Below, one piece after another: positions 45,294-54,574 of a DNA stretch of 64,000 nt. The DNA is from Pseudomonas sp. ATCC 13867 (GTDB taxonomy: Bacteria; Pseudomonadota; Gammaproteobacteria; Pseudomonadales; Pseudomonadaceae). A program made the position numbers and the translations under genes. The notes under the pieces were generated by a model, which worked only from the letters and a program-made list of their open reading frames with translations, made no database searches and was not told the origin of the DNA. How positions within the stretch are numbered: the first letter of the stretch is position 1; each line of letters starts with the position of its first letter. The stretch lies in contig NC_020829.1 of assembly GCF_000349845.1 (NCBI RefSeq), positions 1,426,001 through 1,490,000 of the forward strand, given 5' to 3'.

Positions 45294-46148
45294 ATGACAC
45301 TGAATTTCCCGCTGTTGCTGGTGATCGCCGTTGCTGTGTGCGGCGTTCTTGCCCTGGTGGACCTGGTGCTGTTCGCACCGCGCCGCCGGGCGGCCATTTC
45401 CGCCTATGAAGGCACGGTCAGCGAGCCTGATCCGGAAGTGCTGGAAAAACTGAACAAGGAACCGGTGCTGGTCGAGTACGGCAAGTCCTTCTTCCCCGTA
45501 CTGTTCATCGTGCTGGTGCTGCGTTCCTTCCTGGTCGAGCCGTTCCAGATTCCGTCCGGCTCGATGAAGCCTACCCTGGAAGTGGGTGACTTCATCCTGG
45601 TCAACAAGTTTGCCTACGGAATCCGCTTGCCGGTGCTGGACACCAAGGTGATCCCGGTGGGCGATCCGCAGCGCGGCGATGTCATGGTGTTCCGCTACCC
45701 GAGCGACCCGAACATCAACTACATCAAGCGTGTGATCGGCGTTCCCGGCGATACCATCCGCTACACCAGCGACAAGCGTCTCTACGTCAACGACCAACTG
45801 GTGGCCGAGAGACTGATGGGCGAGGAGCCGGGCAGCCTGGGCAGCGTGACGCTGTACAAGGAAAAACTGGGCGACGTCGAGCACCTGATCCGCAAGGAAA
45901 TGACCCGCTACCGCATCGAGCCGGGCCGGCAGTGGAAAGTGCCGGCCGAGCATTACTTCATGATGGGCGACAACCGCGACAACTCCAACGACAGTCGCTA
46001 CTGGAACGACCCGAAGATTCCGAAGAACCTGCTGGGCATGGTTCCGGACCGCAATATCGTCGGCAAGGCGTTCGCGGTCTGGATGAGCTGGCCTGAGCCG
46101 AAACAGCGCAACCTGCCGAATTTCTCGCGAGTGGGCGTGATCCACTAA
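45294..46148 (+). CDS. lepB: Signal peptidase I
   Basis: Inner-membrane peptidase that removes signal peptides from exported proteins. 284 aa: TM1 about 5-26, cytoplasmic loop, TM2 about 64-80, then the periplasmic catalytic domain with Ser90 in PSGSM and Lys145 in YIKRVIGVPGD, and the box GDNRDNSNDSRYW near the C-terminus. ATG at 45294 immediately after lepA. Confidence 0.96.
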   Translation: MTLNFPLLLVIAVAVCGVLALVDLVLFAPRRRAAISAYEGTVSEPDPEVLEKLNKEPVLVEYGKSFFPVLFIVLVLRSFLVEPFQIPSGSMKPTLEVGDFILVNKFAYGIRLPVLDTKVIPVGDPQRGDVMVFRYPSDPNINYIKRVIGVPGDTIRYTSDKRLYVNDQLVAERLMGEEPGSLGSVTLYKEKLGDVEHLIRKEMTRYRIEPGRQWKVPAEHYFMMGDNRDNSNDSRYWNDPKIPKNLLGMVPDRNIVGKAFAVWMSWPEPKQRNLPNFSRVGVIH

Positions 46149-46198
46149 AGTTGTGAGACGTTCGAAGCCTTCGGGTGGCGAACAGTGCTAGAACCCGG

Positions 46199-46232
46199 GC
46201 GGGGCTGCACGCGGGGAGCGAGGCAGCCCCGC
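46199..46232 (+). other. Strong RNA hairpin upstream of DUF4845-rnc
   Basis: GCGGGGCTGC (46199-46208) and GCAGCCCCGC (46223-46232) form a perfect 10-base stem with a 14-base loop. No T run follows. It lies in the leader between lepB and the DUF4845 gene that is coupled to rnc, so it may be a processing site, possibly for RNase III itself, or a weak terminator after lepB. Confidence 0.55.
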
Positions 46233-46291
46233 TTGCACTTGAACCCGCCGCGATTGGCGGACAATAAGAACGATACCGACATGAGGTCGAT

Positions 46292-46669
46292 ATGAAGTAC
46301 GCACGTTCGCAGAAGGGCCTGTCGCTGCTGAGCTGGCTGGTGGTACTCGCCGTTGTGGCGTTCCTGGCCAGCACGGCGTTCAAGATCATCCCGCATTACC
46401 TGGACTACTACGCCATCGAGAAGGCCATCACTTCGGTGGAAACCGACAAGGCGGCCGAAGTGCGTAGCGTTCCAGAGTTCTACGCTTACGTGAGCAAGGC
46501 GCTGATGCTCAACAACATCCGCGACCTCAAGTTGGAAGATGCCCTGGACGTGCAACTCGAGAACAACGAGTTCCGCGCCCACCTGAAATACGAAAAACGC
46601 GAGCCACTGGTGCAGAACATTGATCTGGTGGTCAACTTCGACAAAGAATTCCGTGTACGAATGCCGTGA
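46292..46669 (+). CDS. DUF4845 small membrane protein
   Basis: A 125-aa protein with one N-terminal membrane helix ([23 protein letters not shown]) resembling a pilin-like or secreted-anchor start, and a soluble domain outside. Homologues sit between lepB and rnc in many gammaproteobacteria (PA0769 in P. aeruginosa). No enzymatic motif. Its stop overlaps the GTG of rnc by four bases, so the two are translationally coupled. Function unknown; the position suggests a link to protein export or to the rnc operon. Confidence 0.85.
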   Translation: MKYARSQKGLSLLSWLVVLAVVAFLASTAFKIIPHYLDYYAIEKAITSVETDKAAEVRSVPEFYAYVSKALMLNNIRDLKLEDALDVQLENNEFRAHLKYEKREPLVQNIDLVVNFDKEFRVRMP

Positions 46670-47347
46670 GTAACAGTCTGGATCGACTCGAGCGCAAGCT
46701 TGGCTATACCTTTCGCGACCAGGACCTGATGGTCCTGGCGCTGACCCATCGCAGTTTCGCCGGGCGCAACAACGAGCGCCTGGAGTTCCTGGGTGACGCC
46801 ATCCTCAACTTCGTCATCGGCGAAGCCCTGTTCAACCACTTTCCCCAAGCCCGCGAAGGCCAGTTGTCACGCCTGCGCGCGCGCCTGGTGAAAGGCGAAA
46901 CCCTGGCCCTGCTGGCCCGTGGTTTCGAGTTGGGCGACTACCTGCGTCTGGGCTCCGGCGAGCTGAAGAGCGGCGGTTTCCGCCGCGAGTCGATCCTGGC
47001 CGATGCGATGGAGGCGCTGATCGGCGCCATCTACCTGGACACCGGCATGGATTCCGCCCGCGAGCGGATCATGGCCTGGCTCGGCCCGCAGCTGCGTGAG
47101 CTGACCCCGGTGGACACCAACAAGGATCCCAAGACCCGCCTGCAGGAGTTCCTGCAATCGCGCGGGTGCGAGTTGCCGCGTTACGACGTGGTGGATATCC
47201 AGGGCGAGCCGCATTGCCGCACCTTCTTCGTCGAGTGCGAGGTTGCCCTGCTGAACGACAAGACCCACGGTCACGGCGGCAGCCGCCGCATCGCCGAGCA
47301 GGTGGCCGCCGCCGCCGCGCTGGCAGCCCTGGGCGTGGAGAATGGCC

Positions 47348-47355
<8 letters not shown>
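46666..47355 (+). CDS. rnc: Ribonuclease III
   Basis: Double-strand-specific endoribonuclease for rRNA and mRNA processing. 229 aa with the signature [12 protein letters not shown] (Glu40, Asp44 for metal binding), the second acidic motif [13 protein letters not shown], and a C-terminal double-stranded RNA-binding domain ([14 protein letters not shown] ... [15 protein letters not shown]). GTG start overlaps the preceding stop; era begins within the last eight bases. Confidence 0.96.
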
Positions 47356-48289
<934 letters not shown>

Positions 48290-48298
48290 CCTGCACTG

Positions 48299-48318
48299 CC
48301 CCGCGAGCCTTCGCGGGG
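48299..48318 (+). other. Hairpin between era and recO
   Basis: CCCCGCGA (48299-48306) and TCGCGGGG (48311-48318) form an 8-base stem with a 4-base loop, 10 bases after the era stop. There is no T tract, so at most partial termination or mRNA end protection. Confidence 0.45.
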
Positions 48319-48377
48319 CCCATCCTTCGGGCGCCCGAGTGCGCCTGCCTCCCGACTCCCACTCCAGGCGCAGCGCC

Positions 48378-49082
48378 ATGAGCCTCGCTTCTACTGCCCA
48401 AGCCGCCTTCGTCCTGCACAGCCGCCCCTACAAGGAAACCAGCGCGCTGGTGGATTTCCTTACGCCCCAGGGCCGGCTGCGGGCCGTATTGCGCGGTGCG
48501 CGGGGCAAGGCCGGGGCGCTGGCGCGGCCCTTCGTGCCGCTGGAGGCCGAGTTTCGCGGACGCAGCGACCTGAAGAACGTCGTACGCCTGGAAGCCAACG
48601 GCATTCCCAACCTGCTCAGTGGCGAAGCGCTGTTCAGCGGCCTGTACCTCAACGAGCTGATGATCCGCCTGTTGCCGGCGGAAGACCCGCATCCCGCGCT
48701 GTTCGACCATTACCGAGCGACCCTGCCGCTGCTGGCCGCCGGGCGGCCGCTGGAGCCGCTGTTGCGAGCCTTCGAATGGCGGCTGCTGGACGAGCTGGGC
48801 TATGGTTTCTCCCTGGACAGCGATATCGTCGGCCAACCGGTGGCTCCCGAGGGTCTCTACCGATTGCTGCCGGACTCGGGCCTCGAGCCGGTCGGCAGCC
48901 TGCAGCCGGGGCTGTTCCACGGCGCCGACCTGCTGGCGATGGCCGAGGCCGATTGGAGCGCGCCGGGGGCCCTGGCGGCAGCCAAACGTCTGATGCGCCA
49001 GGCCCTGGCACCCCATCTTGGCGGCCGACCGTTGGTCAGCCGCGAGTTATTCATGAATCGCAAGGACAACTCCCGTGACTGA
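48378..49082 (+). CDS. recO: DNA repair protein RecO
   Basis: RecF-pathway mediator that loads RecA and anneals single strands. 234 aa with the N-terminal OB fold ([20 protein letters not shown] and [12 protein letters not shown]) and helical C-terminal part; the zinc-type cysteines of Gram-positive RecO are absent, as usual in gammaproteobacteria. ATG at 48378; the in-frame extension upstream lies within era and the intergenic hairpin. Overlaps pdxJ by eight bases. Confidence 0.94.
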   Translation: MSLASTAQAAFVLHSRPYKETSALVDFLTPQGRLRAVLRGARGKAGALARPFVPLEAEFRGRSDLKNVVRLEANGIPNLLSGEALFSGLYLNELMIRLLPAEDPHPALFDHYRATLPLLAAGRPLEPLLRAFEWRLLDELGYGFSLDSDIVGQPVAPEGLYRLLPDSGLEPVGSLQPGLFHGADLLAMAEADWSAPGALAAAKRLMRQALAPHLGGRPLVSRELFMNRKDNSRD

Positions 49083-49818
49083 AGCCAACCGTATTCTGCT
49101 GGGTGTGAACATCGACCACGTCGCCACCCTGCGCCAGGCCCGTGGCACCCGCTACCCCGACCCGGTGAAAGCCGCGCTGGACGCCGAGGAAGCCGGTGCC
49201 GACGGCATCACCGTGCACCTGCGCGAGGATCGCCGGCACATCCAGGACCGCGACGTACGCGTGCTCGCCGAAGTGCTGCAGACCCGCATGAACTTCGAGA
49301 TGGGCGTCACCGAAGAGATGATGGCTTTTGCCGAGATCATCCGCCCGGTCCACGTCTGCCTGGTGCCGGAAACCCGCCAGGAACTGACCACCGAGGGTGG
49401 GCTGGACGTCGCCGGGCAGGAGGTGCGCATCCGCGCGGCAGTGCAGCGCCTGTTCGCCGCGGGCTGTGAGGTATCGCTGTTCATCGACCCGGACCCGCGC
49501 CAGATCGAAGCCTCCGCGCGGATTGGTGCGCCGGCCATCGAGCTGCACACCGGCCGTTATGCCGACGCCCACAACCCGGCCGAAGCCGCCCATGAGCTGG
49601 CGCGCATTCGCGATGGCGTGGAGTTCGGCCTGTCCCACGGCCTGATCGTCAATGCCGGCCACGGCCTGCATTACCACAACGCCGAGCCGGTGGCGGCGAT
49701 TGCCGGGATCAACGAGCTGAACATTGGCCATGCCATCGTTGCCCACGCGCTGTTCGTGGGCTTCAAGCAGGCGGTTGCCGAGATGAAGGCGCTGATCGTG
49801 GCGGCGGCGAATCGCTGA
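49075..49818 (+). CDS. pdxJ: Pyridoxine 5'-phosphate synthase
   Basis: Last step of deoxyxylulose-phosphate-dependent vitamin B6 synthesis, joining 3-amino-2-oxopropyl phosphate and deoxyxylulose 5-phosphate. 247 aa TIM barrel with the family start [18 protein letters not shown], the active-site [15 protein letters not shown] and the phosphate-binding GHGLHYHN ... [12 protein letters not shown] start inside recO. A REP pair follows. Confidence 0.96.
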   Translation: MTEANRILLGVNIDHVATLRQARGTRYPDPVKAALDAEEAGADGITVHLREDRRHIQDRDVRVLAEVLQTRMNFEMGVTEEMMAFAEIIRPVHVCLVPETRQELTTEGGLDVAGQEVRIRAAVQRLFAAGCEVSLFIDPDPRQIEASARIGAPAIELHTGRYADAHNPAEAAHELARIRDGVEFGLSHGLIVNAGHGLHYHNAEPVAAIAGINELNIGHAIVAHALFVGFKQAVAEMKALIVAAANR

Positions 49819-49827
49819 TTCGCCGAG

Positions 49828-49906
49828 GTTCGCGAGCAAGCTCGCTCCTACGAAGCGCGGTGCCGTGGTGGCCGGCTGACGTGTAGGAGCGAGCTTGCTC
49901 GCGAAC
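49828..49906. repeat. Inverted REP pair
   Basis: Copies at 49828-49851 (TTCGCGAGCAAGCTCGCTCC orientation) and 49883-49906 (opposite), 79 bases in all. Between the convergent 3' ends of pdxJ and cmoB. Confidence 0.9.
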
Positions 49907-49916
49907 CCGACGCAAC

Positions 49917-50885
49917 CTAGGGCTTGCGCGCCACCAGCGTGGCGCGCAGCGGCGCCGGCAGGCCTTCGAGGGTGCGGCTGTGGTCGTCCGGGTCGAGGAA
50001 GTCCGGCAGCGACTGGTAGCGCATCCACTCGGTGGCGCGTTGCTCTTCCACCGAGGTACGGCTGATGTCCACGCTGCGCACCTCGGTGAAGCCTGCGCGG
50101 CGCAGCCACAGCTCCAGCGCCGGCACCGACGGCAGGAACCACACGTTGCGCATCTGCGCGTAACGGTCCTCGGGCACCAGCACGGTGTTCACGTCGCCGT
50201 CCACCACCAGGGTTTCCAGCACCAGTTCGCCGCCACGACGCAGGCAGTCCTTGAGCGCCAGCAGGTGGTCGATGGGCGAGCGGCGATGGTAGAGCACACC
50301 CATCGAGAACACGCTGTCGAAGCCTTCCAGCTTTTCCGGCAGGTCTTCCAGGGCGAAGGGCAGGTGCCAGGCCGGCAGGTCCGGCAGGTAGCGCTTCATG
50401 GCGAGGAACTGGCAGAAGAACAGCCAGTTCGGGTCCACGCCGACCACGCTGCGCGCGCCGGCGCCGAGCATGCGCCACTGGTAGTAGCCGTTGCCGCAGC
50501 CGACGTCGAGGACGCGTTTGCCGACCAGGTCGATGTGCGGCGAGACGCGCGCCCACTTCCAGTCCGAGCGCCATTCGGTGTCGATATGCACGCCGAACAG
50601 GTTGAACGGCCCCTTGCGCCACGGGATCAGCCCTTGCAGGGCGAGCTTGAGCTGTGCGCGGGTGTCCTCGTCACAGTCGCCTTCGAGGTTGAAGCGCTCG
50701 CGCAACTCGACGGCGGCGGCTTGCAGCGGCGGCAGGCGGTCCACCGCGGTCAGCCAGCGTTCGAGGTCGCCGTGGCCATCCTCGACCTTGCTGGCCAGTT
50801 GCGCGGGCAGCGAGGCGGCCCAGGATTCCAGTGGCGTGCCAGCCAGTTCAAGGCGCAGGCGGCCCAAGTCGAAGCGTTCGATCAT
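49917..50885 (-). CDS. cmoB: tRNA U34 carboxymethyltransferase CmoB
   Basis: Transfers a carboxymethyl group from carboxy-S-adenosylmethionine to 5-hydroxyuridine at tRNA position 34. 322 aa: an N-terminal helical part and a Rossmann methyltransferase domain with [20 protein letters not shown] and the family-specific [12 protein letters not shown]. Start at 50885, whose ATG overlaps the cmoA stop by four bases; the longer frame runs into cmoA. The two enzymes act in sequence. Confidence 0.94.
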   Translation of the reverse strand: MIERFDLGRLRLELAGTPLESWAASLPAQLASKVEDGHGDLERWLTAVDRLPPLQAAAVELRERFNLEGDCDEDTRAQLKLALQGLIPWRKGPFNLFGVHIDTEWRSDWKWARVSPHIDLVGKRVLDVGCGNGYYQWRMLGAGARSVVGVDPNWLFFCQFLAMKRYLPDLPAWHLPFALEDLPEKLEGFDSVFSMGVLYHRRSPIDHLLALKDCLRRGGELVLETLVVDGDVNTVLVPEDRYAQMRNVWFLPSVPALELWLRRAGFTEVRSVDISRTSVEEQRATEWMRYQSLPDFLDPDDHSRTLEGLPAPLRATLVARKP

Positions 50886-51622
50886 GGCAGGGCAATCAGG
50901 GAGGCGAAGTTGAGGCACTGGAACCAGGGCACGACCTTGGAAAAACCGGCGGCCAGCAGGCGCTCGCGGTGGGTATCCAGGGTGTCGGGGCGCATGACGT
51001 TCTCGATGGCGGTGCGTTTCTGGGCGATTTCCAGTTCGCTGTAGCCATTGGCGCGCTTGAAGTCGATGTGCAGGTCGGTGAGCAGCTCGTGCTCCTGCTC
51101 GTCGGCGAAGCGCAGTTTTTCCGAGAGGATCAGCGCGCCGCCGGGCAGCAGGGCGCTGTGCAGGCGGGTGAGCAGATCCAGGCGCTGTTCGGGGGCGATG
51201 AACTGCAGGGTGAAGTTCAGCGCGATCAGCGAGCAGGGCTTGAGGTCCAGCTTGAGGATGTCCGCCTCGATCAGTTCGACCGGCAGCAGTTCCTGGTGCA
51301 TGGCGTCCTGGGCGCGCAGGTATTCGCCGCAGCGCTCGATCATCGGCGCGGAGTTGTCCACGCCGATGACACGGCAGCCCTCGGTCTTCACGTGGCGGCG
51401 CAGCGCCTGGGTCACGGCGCCCAGCGAGCAGCCGAGGTCGTAGAGCACGCTGTTCGGGGCGGCGAAGCGCGCGCCGAGCACACCGATGTTCTCGACGATG
51501 GTGGGGTAGCCCGGCACCGATCGCTTGATCATGTCCGGGAAGACTCGCACCACGTCCTCGTTGAAGGTGAAGTCGGGAACCTGGGTTTGCGGCTGGGCGA
51601 AGATGCGGTCGGATTCGCTCAC
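50882..51622 (-). CDS. cmoA: Carboxy-S-adenosyl-L-methionine synthase CmoA
   Basis: Makes carboxy-SAM from SAM and prephenate for the CmoB reaction. 246 aa with the methyltransferase-like motif [33 protein letters not shown] and the family stretch [17 protein letters not shown] at 51622 is chosen because the product then starts [10 protein letters not shown] as in homologues and GAGG lies upstream; 32 earlier codons are not family-like. Confidence 0.94.
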   Translation of the reverse strand: MSESDRIFAQPQTQVPDFTFNEDVVRVFPDMIKRSVPGYPTIVENIGVLGARFAAPNSVLYDLGCSLGAVTQALRRHVKTEGCRVIGVDNSAPMIERCGEYLRAQDAMHQELLPVELIEADILKLDLKPCSLIALNFTLQFIAPEQRLDLLTRLHSALLPGGALILSEKLRFADEQEHELLTDLHIDFKRANGYSELEIAQKRTAIENVMRPDTLDTHRERLLAAGFSKVVPWFQCLNFASLIALP

Positions 51623-51735
51623 GCTGGATGGGGCCTCGTTACGCTGAACAGGCAACAGGACGCGGCGCGCCCGGTTTGCCGGGGCGCGCATTGTAGCCGA
51701 GGCGCCGGGCGCGCCCAAGCTTCAGCCGATAAGGG

Positions 51736-52308
51736 TCACTTGAGCTGGTCGGAGAAGTATTCGCCGGCGCCCTGCAGCGGGCCGAGCGGGTTCTTCTTGT
51801 CTTCCCGGCGGCGGATGTTCGGCTCGCCGTTGCTGGTCTTGTGCACCACCACGTCGTCGATCAGCACGAACACCGGGCGGAACGACCAGCCCTGGACTTC
51901 ACGGCGCTTGCGGAAGTTGAAAATGTCGGCCCAGAAGCTGCCGACCCGCTGGCTGTCGGTCTTGCTGAAGTCGAAGGCATAGCCGACGCAGCGATCCTTC
52001 GCCTGCAGGCAGGTGATCAGGCCGTCGGGCAGGTAGTCGATGGGAATGTTGGGTTGCACGAACATCAGCCGCACATCGATGAACGAGAGCATCTTGGCGT
52101 TGCCCTGGGACAACGGGTCGAAGCCCAGCGCATAGAGCTGCGAGCGGGTGGTTTTCCCGGTATCGACCTGGTTGAAGCGGCTCTGTGCATCCTGATAGTC
52201 CAGGAAAGGCGACTGCACTTCCGCACGTTCGCTGGGCAGCAGGCTGCCACAGGCGGAGAGCATCAGGCCTGCTCCCAGCAACATCATCGAGCGAACTACT
52301 GCACGCAT
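51736..52308 (-). CDS. Predicted lipoprotein, conserved hypothetical
   Basis: A 190-aa lipoprotein: signal peptide with lipobox LSAC (lipidated Cys20), then a soluble domain (YALGFDP, DGLITCLQAKDRCVGYAF, VLIDDVVVHKTSNGEP). The second and third cysteines are 7 residues apart and could form a disulfide. ATG with GGGGAG upstream. It lies between cmoA and a periplasmic binding protein gene, all on the minus strand but 80-110 bases apart. No function assigned. Confidence 0.8.
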   Translation of the reverse strand: MRAVVRSMMLLGAGLMLSACGSLLPSERAEVQSPFLDYQDAQSRFNQVDTGKTTRSQLYALGFDPLSQGNAKMLSFIDVRLMFVQPNIPIDYLPDGLITCLQAKDRCVGYAFDFSKTDSQRVGSFWADIFNFRKRREVQGWSFRPVFVLIDDVVVHKTSNGEPNIRRREDKKNPLGPLQGAGEYFSDQLK

Positions 52309-52395
52309 GGAAGCTCCCCTTCTCGCAGTCTCTTGTCATTGATCTATAGCCGAAGGCTAACCGCTGTGCCGGACTTTTCTCACGCCCTGGGAAGC

Positions 52396-53145
52396 CTACT
52401 CCACAGCCACTCCGTATCCCTGCATCACCGCCTTCCACTGGTCGTTCCGGCGAAACTCGCGCAGGCCGTCGTCGAGCTCGGCCAGGCGCTCCTTGAGCGA
52501 CTCCAGGCGAGGGTTGAGGGCGACGTACATGGGACGTTTATCGGCAAGCTGTCCGGCTGCTCGAACCCGCTCGGACAGGCGGTGGCGGTGGAGATAGTGT
52601 TCAACGATCCGGCTGTCTTCAAGCAACACGCTGATGCGGCCGAGCAGCAGCTTCTGGATGTTGCGCTCCAGTACCCGCTCGCCGCTGAGGACCTGCACCT
52701 GGTCGTGATCGTCCAGGTGGCTGTCGCGCCAGGCGTCCAGCTGCGCGCCGTAGGAATAGCCCTGGGCAAGGCCGATGGACTGGTCGTCCAGCGACGCCGG
52801 TCCCTGGTAGTGCCATTGGCTGTCGGCGCGGGTGTAGAAGCGCATGGTCACCCAGCCGATGGGCTCGTCGCCGATGGCGAGGTTTTCCGACTCCTCCGGA
52901 TAGGCGCCGACCACGCCGTCCACCAGGCCTTCGCGGGCCATCTGCAGGGCGCGCGGCCAGGGCAGGGGCTCGAAGATCGGTGGCTGGTTCAGGATGCGGG
53001 ACAGGGCTTCGAGCAGGTAACCGGGCTTGTCCGGGTTGTCCGGGCAGATGTAGGGGCACCAGTCGTCGCCGGCCAGGCGCAGCGGCTCGGCACTGGCGAT
53101 CAGTGCGCTGCACAGGAGCAGAGCCGCTACGGCGAAATGCAGCAT
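52396..53145 (-). CDS. Periplasmic solute-binding protein (SBP family 3-like)
   Basis: A 249-aa protein with signal peptide (MLHFAVAALLLCSALIASAEP) and the bilobed family-3 substrate-binding fold of amino-acid ABC receptors (GDDWCPYICPDNPDKPGYLLEAL; LDDQSIGLAQGYSYG; VALNPRLESLKERLAELDDGL). The WCPY pair of nearby cysteines resembles other orphan members. No ABC permease or ATPase is next to it, so it may be a stand-alone receptor or sensory protein. It follows a YhhN-type gene with one base between. Confidence 0.8.
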   Translation of the reverse strand: MLHFAVAALLLCSALIASAEPLRLAGDDWCPYICPDNPDKPGYLLEALSRILNQPPIFEPLPWPRALQMAREGLVDGVVGAYPEESENLAIGDEPIGWVTMRFYTRADSQWHYQGPASLDDQSIGLAQGYSYGAQLDAWRDSHLDDHDQVQVLSGERVLERNIQKLLLGRISVLLEDSRIVEHYLHRHRLSERVRAAGQLADKRPMYVALNPRLESLKERLAELDDGLREFRRNDQWKAVMQGYGVAVE

Positions 53146-53146
53146 G

Positions 53147-53821
53147 TCAGACTCGGGTAGTGGGTTGTCCCGAGGAGTATGGCAGAGCCAGGTGACGACT
53201 TGTGACCGAGGCCGCGATACCGAACTGGCCCAGCCAGTAGGTGAGCATGATGGCGTAGGAGGAGCCGTCGAAGGCGCCGACGAATCGGCTGATACCGATC
53301 ATCGCGTCGGAGCTGACGAACAGCAGGGCGCCGACGGCGGCGAGGTTGCGGCTGGCGGCGGGCAGGTCGTTCCGGCCGAGGCGGGCGAGGGCGCGCCAGA
53401 GCATGCAACTGATGGTCAGGCTGTACAGCGCGATTGGCAGCAGCAGCGGACCCAGGCCCCGGCTGTAGAGCAGGGCGAACAGCCCGCCACCGATCAGGCC
53501 GGCGAACAGCAGGCCTGTCGGCGCCAGGCGGCGGGTATCGGCGAGGTAGGCCAGCAGGTAGGCCAGGTGCGCCAGCAGGAAGGCGGCGAGTCCGGGGACG
53601 AAGGCGTTGAGCGGCCATTCCAGCAGGATGTCGCCGAGCATCGACAGCACCAGGCCTGTCGCGATCCAGCGCCGGTAGGCGTCGGCCGGTGTGCTCAGCA
53701 CCCAGAACAGCAGCGCGAGGACCGGCAGCGGCTTGCACAGCATGCGCAAGGGCGGCAGGTCGAAGGTGACGGCGAGCAGGTAGGCGACGGCGCCACCGAA
53801 TGCCAGAAATGCCCAGCGCAT
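53147..53821 (-). CDS. YhhN-family (lysoplasmalogenase-like) membrane protein
   Basis: A 224-aa protein with about eight membrane helices and the family residues in LSMLGDILLEWP and FVSSDAMIGISRF; YhhN/TMEM86 proteins hydrolyse the vinyl-ether bond of lysoplasmalogens in animals, while the bacterial role is unclear. Start at 53821 because GGGAGGGAA precedes it; the longer frame is unsupported. The next gene begins one base after its stop, suggesting an operon with the periplasmic binding protein. Confidence 0.83.
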   Translation of the reverse strand: MRWAFLAFGGAVAYLLAVTFDLPPLRMLCKPLPVLALLFWVLSTPADAYRRWIATGLVLSMLGDILLEWPLNAFVPGLAAFLLAHLAYLLAYLADTRRLAPTGLLFAGLIGGGLFALLYSRGLGPLLLPIALYSLTISCMLWRALARLGRNDLPAASRNLAAVGALLFVSSDAMIGISRFVGAFDGSSYAIMLTYWLGQFGIAASVTSRHLALPYSSGQPTTRV

Positions 53822-53935
53822 GGGGTTCCCTCCCGTGGAAATGTGTGTCCACTGTGCCGCAATGCACCGCGCCGCCACAGGCCTGTGGCGTCAGCGCGAG
53901 CGGCTTATGGCGCCGGGCGGTCAGCGCGCGGCGAT

Positions 53936-54331
53936 CTACTTGACGGCGATGGGGCAGACGAAGGTCTGCGCAGGCGCGACTTCCGCTTCCCAGGGGCGGC
54001 GGTAGGCCAGTTCCAGCTTGTCCTCGCCGGTGCCGGTCACGCGGAAGCGCCAGGTGGATTCGCCGGCACTGCCGACCAGGCCTGCATCTTCGGGGTTGCT
54101 GTAGACCTCGGGGCCCAGGCTGCGCAGCAGGCCATTGGCGGCATTGCGCATTTCCCAACGGAACCCGGTGGTGGGGTTGCTTGGCAGGATCAGCACCAGC
54201 TCCTGGCCTTCGCGCAGCTTCAGGGGGTTGCAGTCACTGGCGTCTTCCAGGGTGACCACGGGTTTGGACTGCCCGGCGCAGCCGGCGAGCAGGGCCAGGG
54301 AGAGGGGGAGCAACAGGCGGTACGACGGCAT
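53936..54331 (-). CDS. icp: Chagasin-type cysteine protease inhibitor lipoprotein
   Basis: A 131-aa lipoprotein (lipobox LAGC, Cys18) with the chagasin (I42) fold. Its three inhibitory loops are visible: NPTTGFRWE, a glycine-rich GSAGESTWRF segment and YRRPWE. Such proteins block papain-family cysteine proteases. Start at 54331 with GGAGTCGCC upstream. It sits between the YhhN gene and the Lon-type protease gene, which is a serine/AAA protease and not a target of this inhibitor class. Confidence 0.88.
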   Translation of the reverse strand: MPSYRLLLPLSLALLAGCAGQSKPVVTLEDASDCNPLKLREGQELVLILPSNPTTGFRWEMRNAANGLLRSLGPEVYSNPEDAGLVGSAGESTWRFRVTGTGEDKLELAYRRPWEAEVAPAQTFVCPIAVK

Positions 54332-54415
54332 GGCGACTCCTGGGGTGGGAACCAGACTGGGCCGCAGGATAGCGCAATCGGACAAAGAGGGAAGACTGCG
54401 GGCGGGTTGCTCTTT

Positions 54416-54494
54416 CGTAGGAGCGAGCTTGCTCGCGAACGGAGTTTCCCTGTGGCACCGGTGTTGGGCGGTTCGCGAGCAAGCTCGCTCCTAC
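54416..54494. repeat. Inverted REP pair
   Basis: Copies at 54416-54440 and 54471-54494 in opposite orientation, 79 bases in all, between the Lon-type gene and icp on the same strand. Confidence 0.9.
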
Positions 54495-54533
54495 AGGGGA
54501 TCATCCGGTGGCGAGGGTTCGGTGGCGGGCACG

Positions 54534-54568
54534 GTAGGGCGCATAACGTCGAACGTTATACGCCCTAC
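54534..54568. repeat. 16-bp-stem palindrome (second repeat type)
   Basis: GTAGGGCGCATAACGT (54534-54549) and ACGTTATACGCCCTAC (54553-54568) pair at 15 of 16 positions around a 3-base loop. It lies six bases past the stop of the Lon-type gene and so may end its transcript. GTAGGGCG...CGCCCTAC palindromes occur elsewhere in Pseudomonas genomes as I recall; only one is seen here. Confidence 0.7.
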
Positions 54569-54574
54569 GCTCCG

